From assembly GCA_016717105.1 (NCBI GenBank), contig JADKGF010000001.1, positions 248,001-312,000 on the forward strand: DNA of 64,000 bases, written 5' to 3'. Positions 44,953-53,300 of the stretch are shown here, in pieces. Numbering within the stretch: the first letter of the stretch is position 1; every line of letters begins with the position of its first letter. This DNA comes from Saprospiraceae bacterium (lineage in GTDB: Bacteria > Bacteroidota > Bacteroidia > Chitinophagales > Saprospiraceae). A program made the position numbers and the translations under genes. The notes under the pieces were generated by a model, which was not told the DNA's origin, made no database searches, and was given only the letters and a program-made list of their open reading frames with translations.

Positions 44953-44981
44953 GACCTAATTGAAATAACATCAATTAGGTC
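44953..44981 (-). terminator. rho-independent terminator of the tRNA gene
   Basis: GACCTAATTGA (44953-44963) and TCAATTAGGTC (44971-44981) form a perfect 11-bp stem with a 7-base loop. The minus-strand transcript continues into a T-rich run (44941-44952). Confidence 0.75.
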
Positions 44982-44989
44982 CTGCATCG

Positions 44990-45063
44990 TAGCGTGAGGC
45001 GGGCATGATCCGCCGACCTCGCGATTATGAATCGCGCGCTCTAACCAGCTGAGCTACCACGCC
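44990..45063 (-). tRNA. tRNA-Met (anticodon CAT)
   Basis: A 74-nt cloverleaf on the minus strand: acceptor GGCGTGG, D arm GCTC-AGCTGGTTA-GAGC, anticodon arm CGCGA-TTCATAA-TCGCG with anticodon CAT, and T arm GGCGG-ATCATGC-CCGCC, discriminator A, no encoded CCA. G1 faces T72 and G7 faces T66, both wobble pairs. The T loop has A at 54 and T at 58 instead of the usual T54/A58. An elongator tRNA-Met is likely; a CAT tRNA-Ile with lysidine cannot be excluded by eye. Confidence 0.88.
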
Positions 45064-45094
45064 ATAAAACTAGCATCTTCATTCAAAATGGCTG

Positions 45095-45102
45095 CAAAGA
45101 TA
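45095..45102 (-). promoter_or_regulatory. TAnnTTTG element upstream of tRNA-Met
   Basis: The minus strand reads TATCTTTG, 31 bases upstream of the tRNA 5' end. Confidence 0.45.
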
Positions 45103-45163
45103 AAACGATTTACCAAAAACATTGAATAAATTTTATGTTTTTTTTCCAATTATTGAAATTGAT

Positions 45164-45610
45164 TTAATTGATTTCAACAATATTGATATCATACACTAAG
45201 ATGGCGTTTTTCCTGACTCCAAAAGGCGGATTATCGCCATAAGCTTTTGCAGAAGGTATGATGATCGTACCTTTACCATCTTTTGCAAATAGCCTAATTC
45301 CCGATTGCAATCCCGGAATTGCCGAAGATAGCTTCAGGCTCAAAGGGATTGAATCCTTGGTTTTGTCAAAAATAACGTCATCGAGATAATAACCCTTGTA
45401 GTATAAAATGACCGTATTGTTCGCATTTGGTTTTGCGCCTGTACCGACTTCGTCTATATGAACAAAAATGCCCAATGTGTCTTTAACTTTGATTCCATTT
45501 TGGGTTGCATAAGTGGTAATCTCGGAGAATTCATCTTCTTTGTCTCCACCAAAACATGACAAAAACAATAAACATAGACCACTGAACAAAACAGTTAAAC
45601 TTTGCTTCAA
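45164..45610 (-). CDS. FKBP-type peptidyl-prolyl isomerase lipoprotein B
   Basis: A 148-residue lipoprotein (LFSGLCLLFLSCFGGDKED). The FKBP domain from about 45 contains VILYYKGYYLDDVIFDKTKD, IPGLQSGIRLFAKDGKGTIIIPSAKAYG and a C-terminal ILVYDINIVEI strand. It should assist folding of periplasmic or outer-membrane proteins. It is the downstream member of a tandem pair with the next gene (9-bp gap), with divergent sequence. Confidence 0.88.
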   Translation of the reverse strand: MKQSLTVLFSGLCLLFLSCFGGDKEDEFSEITTYATQNGIKVKDTLGIFVHIDEVGTGAKPNANNTVILYYKGYYLDDVIFDKTKDSIPLSLKLSSAIPGLQSGIRLFAKDGKGTIIIPSAKAYGDNPPFGVRKNAILVYDINIVEIN

Positions 45611-45619
45611 TGAAGTAGG

Positions 45620-46078
45620 TTATTTAAAATTGATAAGCTCAATATCGAAAACTAAAACGGCATTGGCTCTACCAGGTGTGGAAGCACTTGCGTAACCCAA
45701 TTTGGAAGGAATAAGCAATTTGCCTTTGCCGCCGATCCCAAACTTCGGAATGCCAATTTGCCAACCTTGGATTGTATTAAATAAATAAAGATATTGGGAC
45801 TCATTGGAAGAATCAAAGACTACTCCATCCAAAAAATATCCACTATATTTTACTTTAACTTCATTGGTGATTTTTGGTTTCTCTGCGCCGCCAGGTACAT
45901 CTATGATATAGTATAAACCTTGCGGTGTTTTTTCGGCAGTGAGATTTTTTTCTTTTAGATAATTTTCAATCAGTTGAATATCTGTAGAGAACTGCTTAGC
46001 AGCTGCTTCTTCATCACTGGTACAAGATAAAAAGCCAAGCGTCATTGTACAAGTTAGTATAAAAAATAAATGCTTCAT
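45620..46078 (-). CDS. FKBP-type peptidyl-prolyl isomerase lipoprotein A
   Basis: A 152-residue lipoprotein (MKHLFFILTCTMTLGFLSCTSDEE). The FKBP domain shows VKVKYSGYFLDGVVFDSSNE, WQIGIPKFGIGGKGKLLIPSKLGY and AVLVFDIELINF. Upstream member of a tandem FKBP pair, so both are probably co-transcribed. One role could be folding of exported proteins; redundancy between the two is not shown. Confidence 0.88.
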   Translation of the reverse strand: MKHLFFILTCTMTLGFLSCTSDEEAAAKQFSTDIQLIENYLKEKNLTAEKTPQGLYYIIDVPGGAEKPKITNEVKVKYSGYFLDGVVFDSSNESQYLYLFNTIQGWQIGIPKFGIGGKGKLLIPSKLGYASASTPGRANAVLVFDIELINFK

Positions 46079-46153
46079 GAAAAATATTTATAAGATTGAA
46101 CCGCAAAGATGAAACACAAAGCGATATAATGCAAAAAAACTGGAAAAAATCAC

Positions 46154-47968
46154 CTATAACTCGTCACCACGCAACTTTCTGTATCTCTGTCGGGCTTCAA
46201 ATGCAAAAGTACTTGCGCTATAATCAGTAAATATCTTCTCGTACAAAACCTTGGCTTTTTCGGGTTCATTAAGCTTGGTTTCATATAATTCTGCCAATTC
46301 ATATATTGCATTGTCAGCCTTGATTTCAGTTGGAAATTTTTCTATGATGGTATTGTACATTGAGATCATTTCGTCAGTTTTGCGCAATTTGCGGTAGATC
46401 TGTGCCTTGGTATATAAGACATCATCATCGAGACTATGTTCAGGAAACAATATTTTTATGGAATCAAGTTTAGCGATGGCTTCAGCGTATTTATTTTGAA
46501 ATGCCAATAAATCTGCTTGGGCAAACATTTGCAATGTTACTTCTGTAGTATCCATACCTAGATTATCCAATATAAAGACTGACATATCTATCGCATCATT
46601 AGAAATCAGCTTGGATGTTGCGCCTTTGAGTATTTTAAATTGCTCTTGTGCCCATTCAAAATCACCGGCATAATAGGATAATTTTGCATTACGGTATCTG
46701 GCATTTTCTCCAGTTTGACCTTCTTTAAAGTCCTTATCTACTTGGCTGAAAAGTAAACTGGCTTCCCATCGGTCTCCATTCATCAAATAATAATCTCCTA
46801 ACGAAAGTTTGGCTTTCGCAATAGATTCGGGGTGTAGCCCACCAAATTGACGAAGCTCTTCCAGGATCATGATAGCCGTATCGAGTTCGTTTACATATAG
46901 TGCTTCAAAGTCGGCAAACTCTTGCATCAATGGAGCAGTTTGTGTATTTCTGCCCATTTCATCAAGGAATGATTTATATTCTGCTTTTAAGGCAAATAAG
47001 TCTTCTTTTGTATAGTTGAAATTTTGTGTTACCTTGGCTTTTTTGCTGTTGAGAAGTCCTCTTTTGGCATCGAGATAAAAACTTGTATTCCTACCTTGGT
47101 TCGTCACTATATAAGAATAAGCATCTATAGCATTGTTATAATCTTTGTCATTATAGATTAATTCCGCCAAGGTATAAACTCTAGCACCATTTTCTTCAAA
47201 CTGTCTGTCTAATGCTTTAGCTTGTCTTAGTGCCTTGTCATACTCCTTTTTTTGGATAAATGTCCATTGTAATAATTCTCCAAAATGCGGTATATCTGGC
47301 TTCTCTTGAATTTTCTGATACAACTGTTTTTGTAGTTCTGTATAATCATCTTCTGTAAGAAAGCGCTGGAGACTAGTCTGAGTGTTAAAACTATTGGCCT
47401 CCTTTTCTACAGAAATCAGATAACACCTTATCATGTTTTTGGTATCACCTTGTCTTCTGTAAAGGTCGGCAAGATTATATACATAGAGATTTTCGACATT
47501 GGATAGTTTTTCACCTTTTTTATAGGTTTCTATTGCAAAGTCATATTTAGCTAAATTTGTAAAAGTACTTGCCAGATTTGTGATATTCGAAGGATCGGGA
47601 TTTAGGTTATTTATTGCCTTCTTGTATTCATCATTTGCTTTGTCAGGGAAGCCGAGTCTTTCAAGTAGATTTCCATTGGTCACATATAATGATACATCTG
47701 ATGGATTCTTTTTGATCTCAGATTCTATGATGTCTTTGGCATTGTTGTAGTCTTTTAAGTCTAATAGGCACTGGATATACAGATTGAAATACGACTTGTT
47801 GCCGGGACTTTCTTTGTAGAGAGATTCGTAAAGTTGTGCTGCCTTTTCGTATTCACCTGAATTGTAGTATTCGTTTGCCAGCTTGTATTTTTGCTGACCG
47901 AAAGCTGCCAAAGTGATGATCGTGAGGCAGGTTAATAGGAACAATTTTCTTAACCAAGTCTGAGACAT
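46154..47968 (-). CDS. secreted TPR-repeat protein (615-residue frame, start moved)
   Basis: From the ATG at 47968 the protein has 604 residues and begins MSQTWLRKLFLLTCLTIITLAAFGQ, a signal peptide. It has many tetratricopeptide units, for example KYKLANEYYNSGEYEKAAQLYESLY near the start and YELAELYETKLNEPEKAKVLYEKIF at the end. Such proteins act as scaffolds in the Bacteroidota periplasm; a gliding/T9SS accessory or BamD-like role is possible but not shown. The frame start at 48001 is beside the promoter element, so the shorter start is chosen. Confidence 0.75.
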   Translation of the reverse strand: MSQTWLRKLFLLTCLTIITLAAFGQQKYKLANEYYNSGEYEKAAQLYESLYKESPGNKSYFNLYIQCLLDLKDYNNAKDIIESEIKKNPSDVSLYVTNGNLLERLGFPDKANDEYKKAINNLNPDPSNITNLASTFTNLAKYDFAIETYKKGEKLSNVENLYVYNLADLYRRQGDTKNMIRCYLISVEKEANSFNTQTSLQRFLTEDDYTELQKQLYQKIQEKPDIPHFGELLQWTFIQKKEYDKALRQAKALDRQFEENGARVYTLAELIYNDKDYNNAIDAYSYIVTNQGRNTSFYLDAKRGLLNSKKAKVTQNFNYTKEDLFALKAEYKSFLDEMGRNTQTAPLMQEFADFEALYVNELDTAIMILEELRQFGGLHPESIAKAKLSLGDYYLMNGDRWEASLLFSQVDKDFKEGQTGENARYRNAKLSYYAGDFEWAQEQFKILKGATSKLISNDAIDMSVFILDNLGMDTTEVTLQMFAQADLLAFQNKYAEAIAKLDSIKILFPEHSLDDDVLYTKAQIYRKLRKTDEMISMYNTIIEKFPTEIKADNAIYELAELYETKLNEPEKAKVLYEKIFTDYSASTFAFEARQRYRKLRGDEL

Positions 47969-48003
47969 AAAAACTTTACTTTTATAAATAACCAAAAACA
48001 AAA

Positions 48004-48011
48004 CAAAAGTA
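48004..48011 (-). promoter_or_regulatory. TAnnTTTG element upstream of the TPR protein
   Basis: The minus strand reads TACTTTTG, 35 bases before the ATG at 47968 and only 2 bases upstream of the longer start at 48001. Confidence 0.5.
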
Positions 48012-48225
48012 GATTAAATAAAGTTTCAGGGACGCTATAAATGTATTAATTACCATTTTAGTGTAAATAACTAAAAAAAAGATACTAAAACAACCAACAC
48101 ATTAAAGAATTTCATAATTTATAATTTTGGCATAATCTTTGTTTTATAATAAATAGCAGTAAATTTTAAATTCGGGGTCCTATCCCAAAAACGTGACCTT
48201 TTTTTCATCGAATAAAAAATTTGCC

Positions 48226-49377
48226 ATGAAATTCAAATCTCTATCCGTTTTGTTGCTTACTTCTGTATTGACAATAAGTGCAGCAACGATCTCAATGCTT
48301 AGCAAATATACAGCAACCACTGTATCTAAGCAAAATGCGGGTTCCCATTCCAAAAACAGTAATGTATTGGTTCCTGAGTCTATCAATTGCCCAGGACCAA
48401 TAGTCTTAACTGCTGATGTCAATTGTATGGCAGAAGTAATTGTCCAAACGCCAGTTTCGACCTGTGGCAATATCACCTTTATGTCCTACACATTACCTAA
48501 TGGAGGAGGAACAGTGGTATTGAGTTCGCCGTACCCAACTTCAATAAATCTCTGGCTTTGGGCTTATGGTATTTATGAATTGGCTTGGACTGTAAACGAT
48601 AATTGTCCACCATTACCTACAAGTGCGACATGTCTTCAATTGATTGTAATTGATGATGAAGAGCCAGTAATAAGTTGCCCCGATGATATATCTGTAGGAA
48701 ATTCAGAAGATGGTCGCAGAAGTGGAAACAGGATGATGTTTACACCTGTTACCGTAGGTCAACCAACAGCTACTGACAATTGTACTCCTGATCCTGATAT
48801 TACTTTTACACATGATTCTCCATATAGTACAGATCCAAATGATGCCAGCGGTGATTACCCGTTAGGCACTACAGTCGTTTGTTGGACAGCTACAGATATG
48901 AGCGGGAATACAGCATCTTGTTGTATGAATATCACAGTTTTTGATAATACACCTCCAGCGATAAGTTGCCCAGATACACTGACAGTACCTTGTGTGGCAC
49001 CATCGCCATTCCAGTATTATGCACAATTTTTGACAGCTGGTGGTAGCGCCACAGACGAAACAGAATTAGATACATCAAGCTTCATGTTTGTAATTGATTC
49101 CATTTCAAATATGACTTGTCCCAACAAAAAAACCATAAAAAGATTTTACAAAATCGGAGATACGAGTGGCAATATGGACACCTGCTTTCAAGTAATAATT
49201 GTCAATGACAATATAGCGCCAACTGCTCTTTGTAAAGATATAACCGTCAATCTCGAACCTAATGGAATGGTTACTATTGATGCTGAAGAGCTTGATAATG
49301 GCAGTACTGATAATTGTGGTGGAGCTTTGACATTCAGTACGAATGGTAATTTGTTTTTTTGGTTTGTAATGATGTAG
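48226..49377 (+). CDS. HYR-domain T9SS adhesin, N-terminal fragment (frameshifted)
   Basis: The N-terminal part of one giant gene. MKFKSLSVLLLTSVLTISAA is a signal peptide; the ATG at 48226 is chosen over GTG at 48193. HYR-like segments follow (PVISCPDDISV, GDYPLGTTVVCWTATDMSGNTASC, PAISCPDTLTVPC). The frame reads TDNCGGALTFSTNGN and then NLFFWFVMM to a stop, because of an indel in the T7 run at 49354-49360. The next frame carries on with VCNDVAAGGKVNVVLIVTDE, so both parts encode one protein of about 1630 residues. Confidence 0.85.
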   Translation: MKFKSLSVLLLTSVLTISAATISMLSKYTATTVSKQNAGSHSKNSNVLVPESINCPGPIVLTADVNCMAEVIVQTPVSTCGNITFMSYTLPNGGGTVVLSSPYPTSINLWLWAYGIYELAWTVNDNCPPLPTSATCLQLIVIDDEEPVISCPDDISVGNSEDGRRSGNRMMFTPVTVGQPTATDNCTPDPDITFTHDSPYSTDPNDASGDYPLGTTVVCWTATDMSGNTASCCMNITVFDNTPPAISCPDTLTVPCVAPSPFQYYAQFLTAGGSATDETELDTSSFMFVIDSISNMTCPNKKTIKRFYKIGDTSGNMDTCFQVIIVNDNIAPTALCKDITVNLEPNGMVTIDAEELDNGSTDNCGGALTFSTNGNLFFWFVMM

Positions 49378-52300
49378 CTGCTGGTGGTAAGGTAAATGTC
49401 GTGCTTATCGTAACTGATGAATGCGGTAATAGTGCAACTTGTACATCGGTTGTGATGGTAATGGATGTTACTCCGCCGACAGTTATTTGCCCTTCAGATG
49501 TCACCGTTACTACTACTAATAATGTTTGTTATGCTACAAATGTAAGTTTGGGTACAGCCTCGACTTCAGATAATTGTTTGCCGATGAATCCGGCCATACC
49601 TACACTTGGTGGTGTAACAGTTACGTCCAATACACAATTTCCAGTTGGAACTAATACCGTAATTTGGACAGTAACCGATGGTGGCGGAAACACAGCAACT
49701 TGTAGCCAGACTGTCGTCGTTAATGACGGCCAAAATCCTACCATTAGCTGTCCATCAACAGTCACTGTTAGTACAAATGCCGGAGTTTGTTATGCAACGA
49801 ATGTAAATCCAGGCACACCGACAACAAGTGATAATTGTGGTGTACAAAGCACGGTCTCTACATTGAGCGGAAATGCGATCAGTAATACTACCCAATTCCC
49901 AGAAGGTAATACAATAATCATTTGGACTGTTACAGATCTTACCGGCAATACAGCCACATGCAGCCAGATTATCACAGTAAATGACAATCAAAATCCAAGT
50001 ATTACTTGCCCATCAGGAATTACAGTAAGCGCTAATAATAATCAATGTTATGCCACCAACGTAAGTTTGGGTACACCAGCTTCTACACCAGATAACTGTG
50101 GTGTCCAAAGTACTGTTGCCACATTTGGTGGATCAGCAGTGACAAGTTCAACTCAATTTCCAGTAGGTACAAATGTCGTAACATGGACAGTGACTGATAT
50201 AAACGGGCTTACAGCGACATGTACTCAAACCGTAGTAATAAGAGATACCCAAAATCCTTCAATTACTTGTCCTTCAAATCAGGAAGCCGGACTAAATCAA
50301 AATTGCGCATTGACAGTTCCTGATTTTACAGGATTGGTGATAAAATCTGATAATTGTCCCAATACAACAATTACACAATCTCCGGTACCTGGCACAGTGA
50401 TTTCATCTTCACATAATCAGACACATACGTTTACATTTACAGTTACAGACAATTCTGGAAATACCGCAACCTGTTCAATAACAGTAACAGCCAAAGACAG
50501 ATTAGGTCCAGATATCGTATGCCGTCAACCAAGGATAATTTCAATAAGTGACGAACCTGAACTTCCAGCTTCATCTTTTATCACATCAGCCACAGACAAT
50601 TGTGGTGGAACATTGACATACACAGCACGACGAATGGGTAATATTTGCGGCGGAGTTGTTCCTGATGATTTTGGAAATTATGTCAATTTTTGTTGTGATG
50701 ATGTAAATGATACAATAACTATCATAGTAAGAGTGACAGATGCAAGTAATCTTAGTGCATTCGGAACCTTTGTAGCTTCTGGTTCCACACGTCAGAATAT
50801 TGTCATCAATGATCGAAATTCATTCTATCCACCTTCAGGTATTGCTGGTCAGGATGGCGTGTACAACGATAATTGTCCAGGATCATCAGTAAGTGTGTCC
50901 GTGAGAAACATGCTTACCATGTGTCAGACAGGACAGATCAAACGTGACTTTGTAGTAACTGACGGCAGTGGAAATACAGCTACATACACGCAGACGATTT
51001 TTGTAATTGATGTAGATAAATTTGACGCAAGTAATATTACATGGCCAACACTAAATGTCAATTATAACGATTGTAATGTGAGCAATCCACCTACATCCAT
51101 CACTGGTGCACCTGTAATCAATAATGACAAATGCAGTCAGGCAGCAGCAACTTATACAGACATGACTTTTGCTCATCCAACACATTGTAAATATATCAGA
51201 CGTACTTGGACTGTTTTGGACTGGTGTCAATATCAGACCAATGTACCAAATAGTCCCGGCAAATGGACATTTATACAGAATATATATGTTGTGAATACGG
51301 TACCTCCAACAATAGGAAATAAAGTTTGTCGTGATACTATTATTTGCACTGGCAATGGTTGTGATGCGAATGTCACCTTTAATGCAACGGGTACTGATGA
51401 CTGTCTTCCGATTCAGATCACTTGGTCATACAAGATAGATATCAATGATAATGGCGGTACACCAGAATTTACTGGAACAAGTGCAAGCGTCACAAGGACT
51501 TATCCCATGGGAACACATAGACTCACTTGGGAAGCAAAAGATGGATGTAGCAATATTGCTACTTGTTCATTTAAATTTACAGTAAAGGATTGTAAAGCAC
51601 CAGCAGCAGTGGCTATGCAAGGATTGGCGATCAATCTGACAGCACCGATGGCTATGGCTGAAATATGGGCTTCTGATTTTAACAATCTTAGTTCTGACAA
51701 TTGTACACCTGCTAACCAACTGAAATTCTCATTTTCTCAAAATGTAAATGATAGAAATCGAATTTTCAATTGTGATAGTTTAGGTCAACGAAGAATAGAA
51801 TTTTGGGTAACGGATCTAGCAGGTAATCAATCAAAAACCATAACATTTATTACCGTTCAAGACAATCACAACTTATGTGGCAATAATGGTCGAATCCTAA
51901 TCTCCGGTAAGGTATATACCGAGGAAGGCGCTAAACTTTCAGAAGCTAAAATTGAACTTGATGGCGGAGAGACAGAAGGAAGTTTTATGACGGATAATGA
52001 AGGTGGATACAATTTTGGTAATCTTGCGATGTACAACGATTATCAGTTACTTCCTGAAAAAAATGATAATCACCTGGAAGGAATAAGTACCATCGACCTT
52101 GTGTTGATCCAAAGACATATCTTAGGCATAAAAGCATTAGAGTCTCCTTATAAATTGATTGCGGCTGATGCCAATAACAGTAAATCTATCAGTGCTGCTG
52201 ACATTGTCGAACTTCGAAAATTAATTCTTGGCCTTAGCAACAAATTGAGTAGCAATACATCTTGGAGATTTGTAGATGCTACCTTCAAATTTAATGACCC

Positions 52301-53126
52301 GGCAGCACCATGGCCTTTTGCTGAGTCCTTAAAATATGAATCACTTGAATCTAATATGATGGCATCAGATTTTATTGCTGTAAAAGTAGGTGATGTCAAT
52401 GGTACCGTTTCAGAAAATATCATTGGCAAAACATCAAGCAGAAATAATGACCAAACAGCTTTGTGGATAAAAGATGAAATGCTTAATGCAGGAACATTGG
52501 TCAACATACCTGTAATGATAGAAAGTGCAGAGACACTGGTAGGATTGCAATGGACTTTTGAATTGGGCGCAGGACTACATTACCATGGAATAGAAGCGGA
52601 TGGATTGCGATTGAAAAATGATAATTTTGCTGAAGTTACCAGAAACGGAAAGCGATATGTAACAATATCATATGATGATTTGGCTGGATTCAAACTGGAT
52701 GAAAATAAAGCCATGTTTAATCTGATAGTCAATGCTGATAAATCAACCATGCTGAGTAATGTATTGACTTTATCCAATGCCGTCACGCCATCATATGCGT
52801 ACAATGTGGATATGAGCCAGTCTGACCTTCGACTTGATTTCAGATCTGGTACATCAGAATTAGCATCATCTGTATCTCAAAATCAACCAAATCCGTTCAA
52901 GGATGAGACCAATATTAATGTCTTCAAGAAGATAGAAGGACTTACCAACATCAGCATATATGATGCTAAAGGATCTGCGGTGTACAATCAATCCGTATTT
53001 ATGTCTGCCGGTCTTAACAGTATAAATATTAATCAAAGCCATTTAGGTGGAAGATTGGGAGTCTTTTTTGTGAAAATAAAAGACAATGACCTTAATGAAG
53101 TCATAAAAATACTGAGATTAGAATAA
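49359..53126 (+). CDS. HYR-domain adhesin, main fragment with dockerin-like, cohesin-like and T9SS sorting domains
   Basis: Continuation of the previous frame, 1255 codons, no start of its own. Tandem HYR repeats of about 86 residues (SDNC, FPVGTN(T/V)V.WTVTD, GN(T)ATC) cover the first third. Around 51900-52250 lies a CNA-like beta segment followed by a dockerin-like pair (DLVLIQRHILGI, DANNSKSISAADIVELRKLILGL). Around 52470-52800 is a cohesin-like sandwich (NIPVMIESAETLVGLQWTFE). The C-terminus (QNQPNPFKDETNINV, ISIYDAKGSAVYN, FFVKIKDND) is a T9SS type A sorting domain. The whole protein is predicted to be secreted through the outer membrane and held at the surface. A terminator follows. Confidence 0.88.
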   Translation: MVCNDVAAGGKVNVVLIVTDECGNSATCTSVVMVMDVTPPTVICPSDVTVTTTNNVCYATNVSLGTASTSDNCLPMNPAIPTLGGVTVTSNTQFPVGTNTVIWTVTDGGGNTATCSQTVVVNDGQNPTISCPSTVTVSTNAGVCYATNVNPGTPTTSDNCGVQSTVSTLSGNAISNTTQFPEGNTIIIWTVTDLTGNTATCSQIITVNDNQNPSITCPSGITVSANNNQCYATNVSLGTPASTPDNCGVQSTVATFGGSAVTSSTQFPVGTNVVTWTVTDINGLTATCTQTVVIRDTQNPSITCPSNQEAGLNQNCALTVPDFTGLVIKSDNCPNTTITQSPVPGTVISSSHNQTHTFTFTVTDNSGNTATCSITVTAKDRLGPDIVCRQPRIISISDEPELPASSFITSATDNCGGTLTYTARRMGNICGGVVPDDFGNYVNFCCDDVNDTITIIVRVTDASNLSAFGTFVASGSTRQNIVINDRNSFYPPSGIAGQDGVYNDNCPGSSVSVSVRNMLTMCQTGQIKRDFVVTDGSGNTATYTQTIFVIDVDKFDASNITWPTLNVNYNDCNVSNPPTSITGAPVINNDKCSQAAATYTDMTFAHPTHCKYIRRTWTVLDWCQYQTNVPNSPGKWTFIQNIYVVNTVPPTIGNKVCRDTIICTGNGCDANVTFNATGTDDCLPIQITWSYKIDINDNGGTPEFTGTSASVTRTYPMGTHRLTWEAKDGCSNIATCSFKFTVKDCKAPAAVAMQGLAINLTAPMAMAEIWASDFNNLSSDNCTPANQLKFSFSQNVNDRNRIFNCDSLGQRRIEFWVTDLAGNQSKTITFITVQDNHNLCGNNGRILISGKVYTEEGAKLSEAKIELDGGETEGSFMTDNEGGYNFGNLAMYNDYQLLPEKNDNHLEGISTIDLVLIQRHILGIKALESPYKLIAADANNSKSISAADIVELRKLILGLSNKLSSNTSWRFVDATFKFNDPAAPWPFAESLKYESLESNMMASDFIAVKVGDVNGTVSENIIGKTSSRNNDQTALWIKDEMLNAGTLVNIPVMIESAETLVGLQWTFELGAGLHYHGIEADGLRLKNDNFAEVTRNGKRYVTISYDDLAGFKLDENKAMFNLIVNADKSTMLSNVLTLSNAVTPSYAYNVDMSQSDLRLDFRSGTSELASSVSQNQPNPFKDETNINVFKKIEGLTNISIYDAKGSAVYNQSVFMSAGLNSININQSHLGGRLGVFFVKIKDNDLNEVIKILRLE
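49467..50505 (+). repeat. tandem HYR-domain repeats, about 260-bp period
   Basis: Four successive units begin near 49467, 49729, 49986 and 50246. Each encodes an ICPSxVTV / SCPSxVTV start, a CYATNV turn, SDNC, and a WTVTD...GNTATC strand pair. The first three are the most similar in nucleotide sequence. They form stacked immunoglobulin-like HYR modules in the adhesin. Confidence 0.75.
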
Positions 53127-53135
53127 TAGATAAAA

Positions 53136-53166
53136 AAGGGTCGGAATGTTTCTGACCCTTTTTTGT
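53136..53166 (+). terminator. rho-independent terminator after the HYR adhesin
   Basis: AAGGGTCGG (53136-53144) pairs with CTGACCCTT (53152-53160), followed by a T-run. The hairpin core is nearly identical to the one after clpB. Confidence 0.75.
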
Positions 53167-53201
53167 TTGGATTACATCGTTAATTCTGGACTTTTTGTCA
53201 G

Positions 53202-53209
53202 TATATTTG
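53202..53209 (+). promoter_or_regulatory. TAnnTTTG element upstream of clpB
   Basis: TATATTTG, 91 bases before the ATG at 53301. No -33 TTG at standard spacing. No heat-shock inverted repeat is recognisable in the gap. Confidence 0.3.
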
Positions 53210-53300
53210 TATTTTTAATGTCAATTTGGCCTAAAAATCAACTTGGTAAAAGGTTTGATATACATTAATTAAAACAAATAATAATAATACAATATACCAT

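Noticed and set aside
44776..45163. Riboswitch or small RNA in the long intergenic gap
   Set aside because: The gap is explained by two plus-strand terminators, the tRNA terminator, the tRNA and its promoter.
48180..48476. 98-residue minus-strand ORF opposite the HYR N-terminus
   Set aside because: No signal, no motif, fully inside a real gene.
49467..50505. CRISPR-like array because of regular repeats
   Set aside because: Repeat units are about 260 bp, encode HYR modules in one frame and diverge at synonymous positions.
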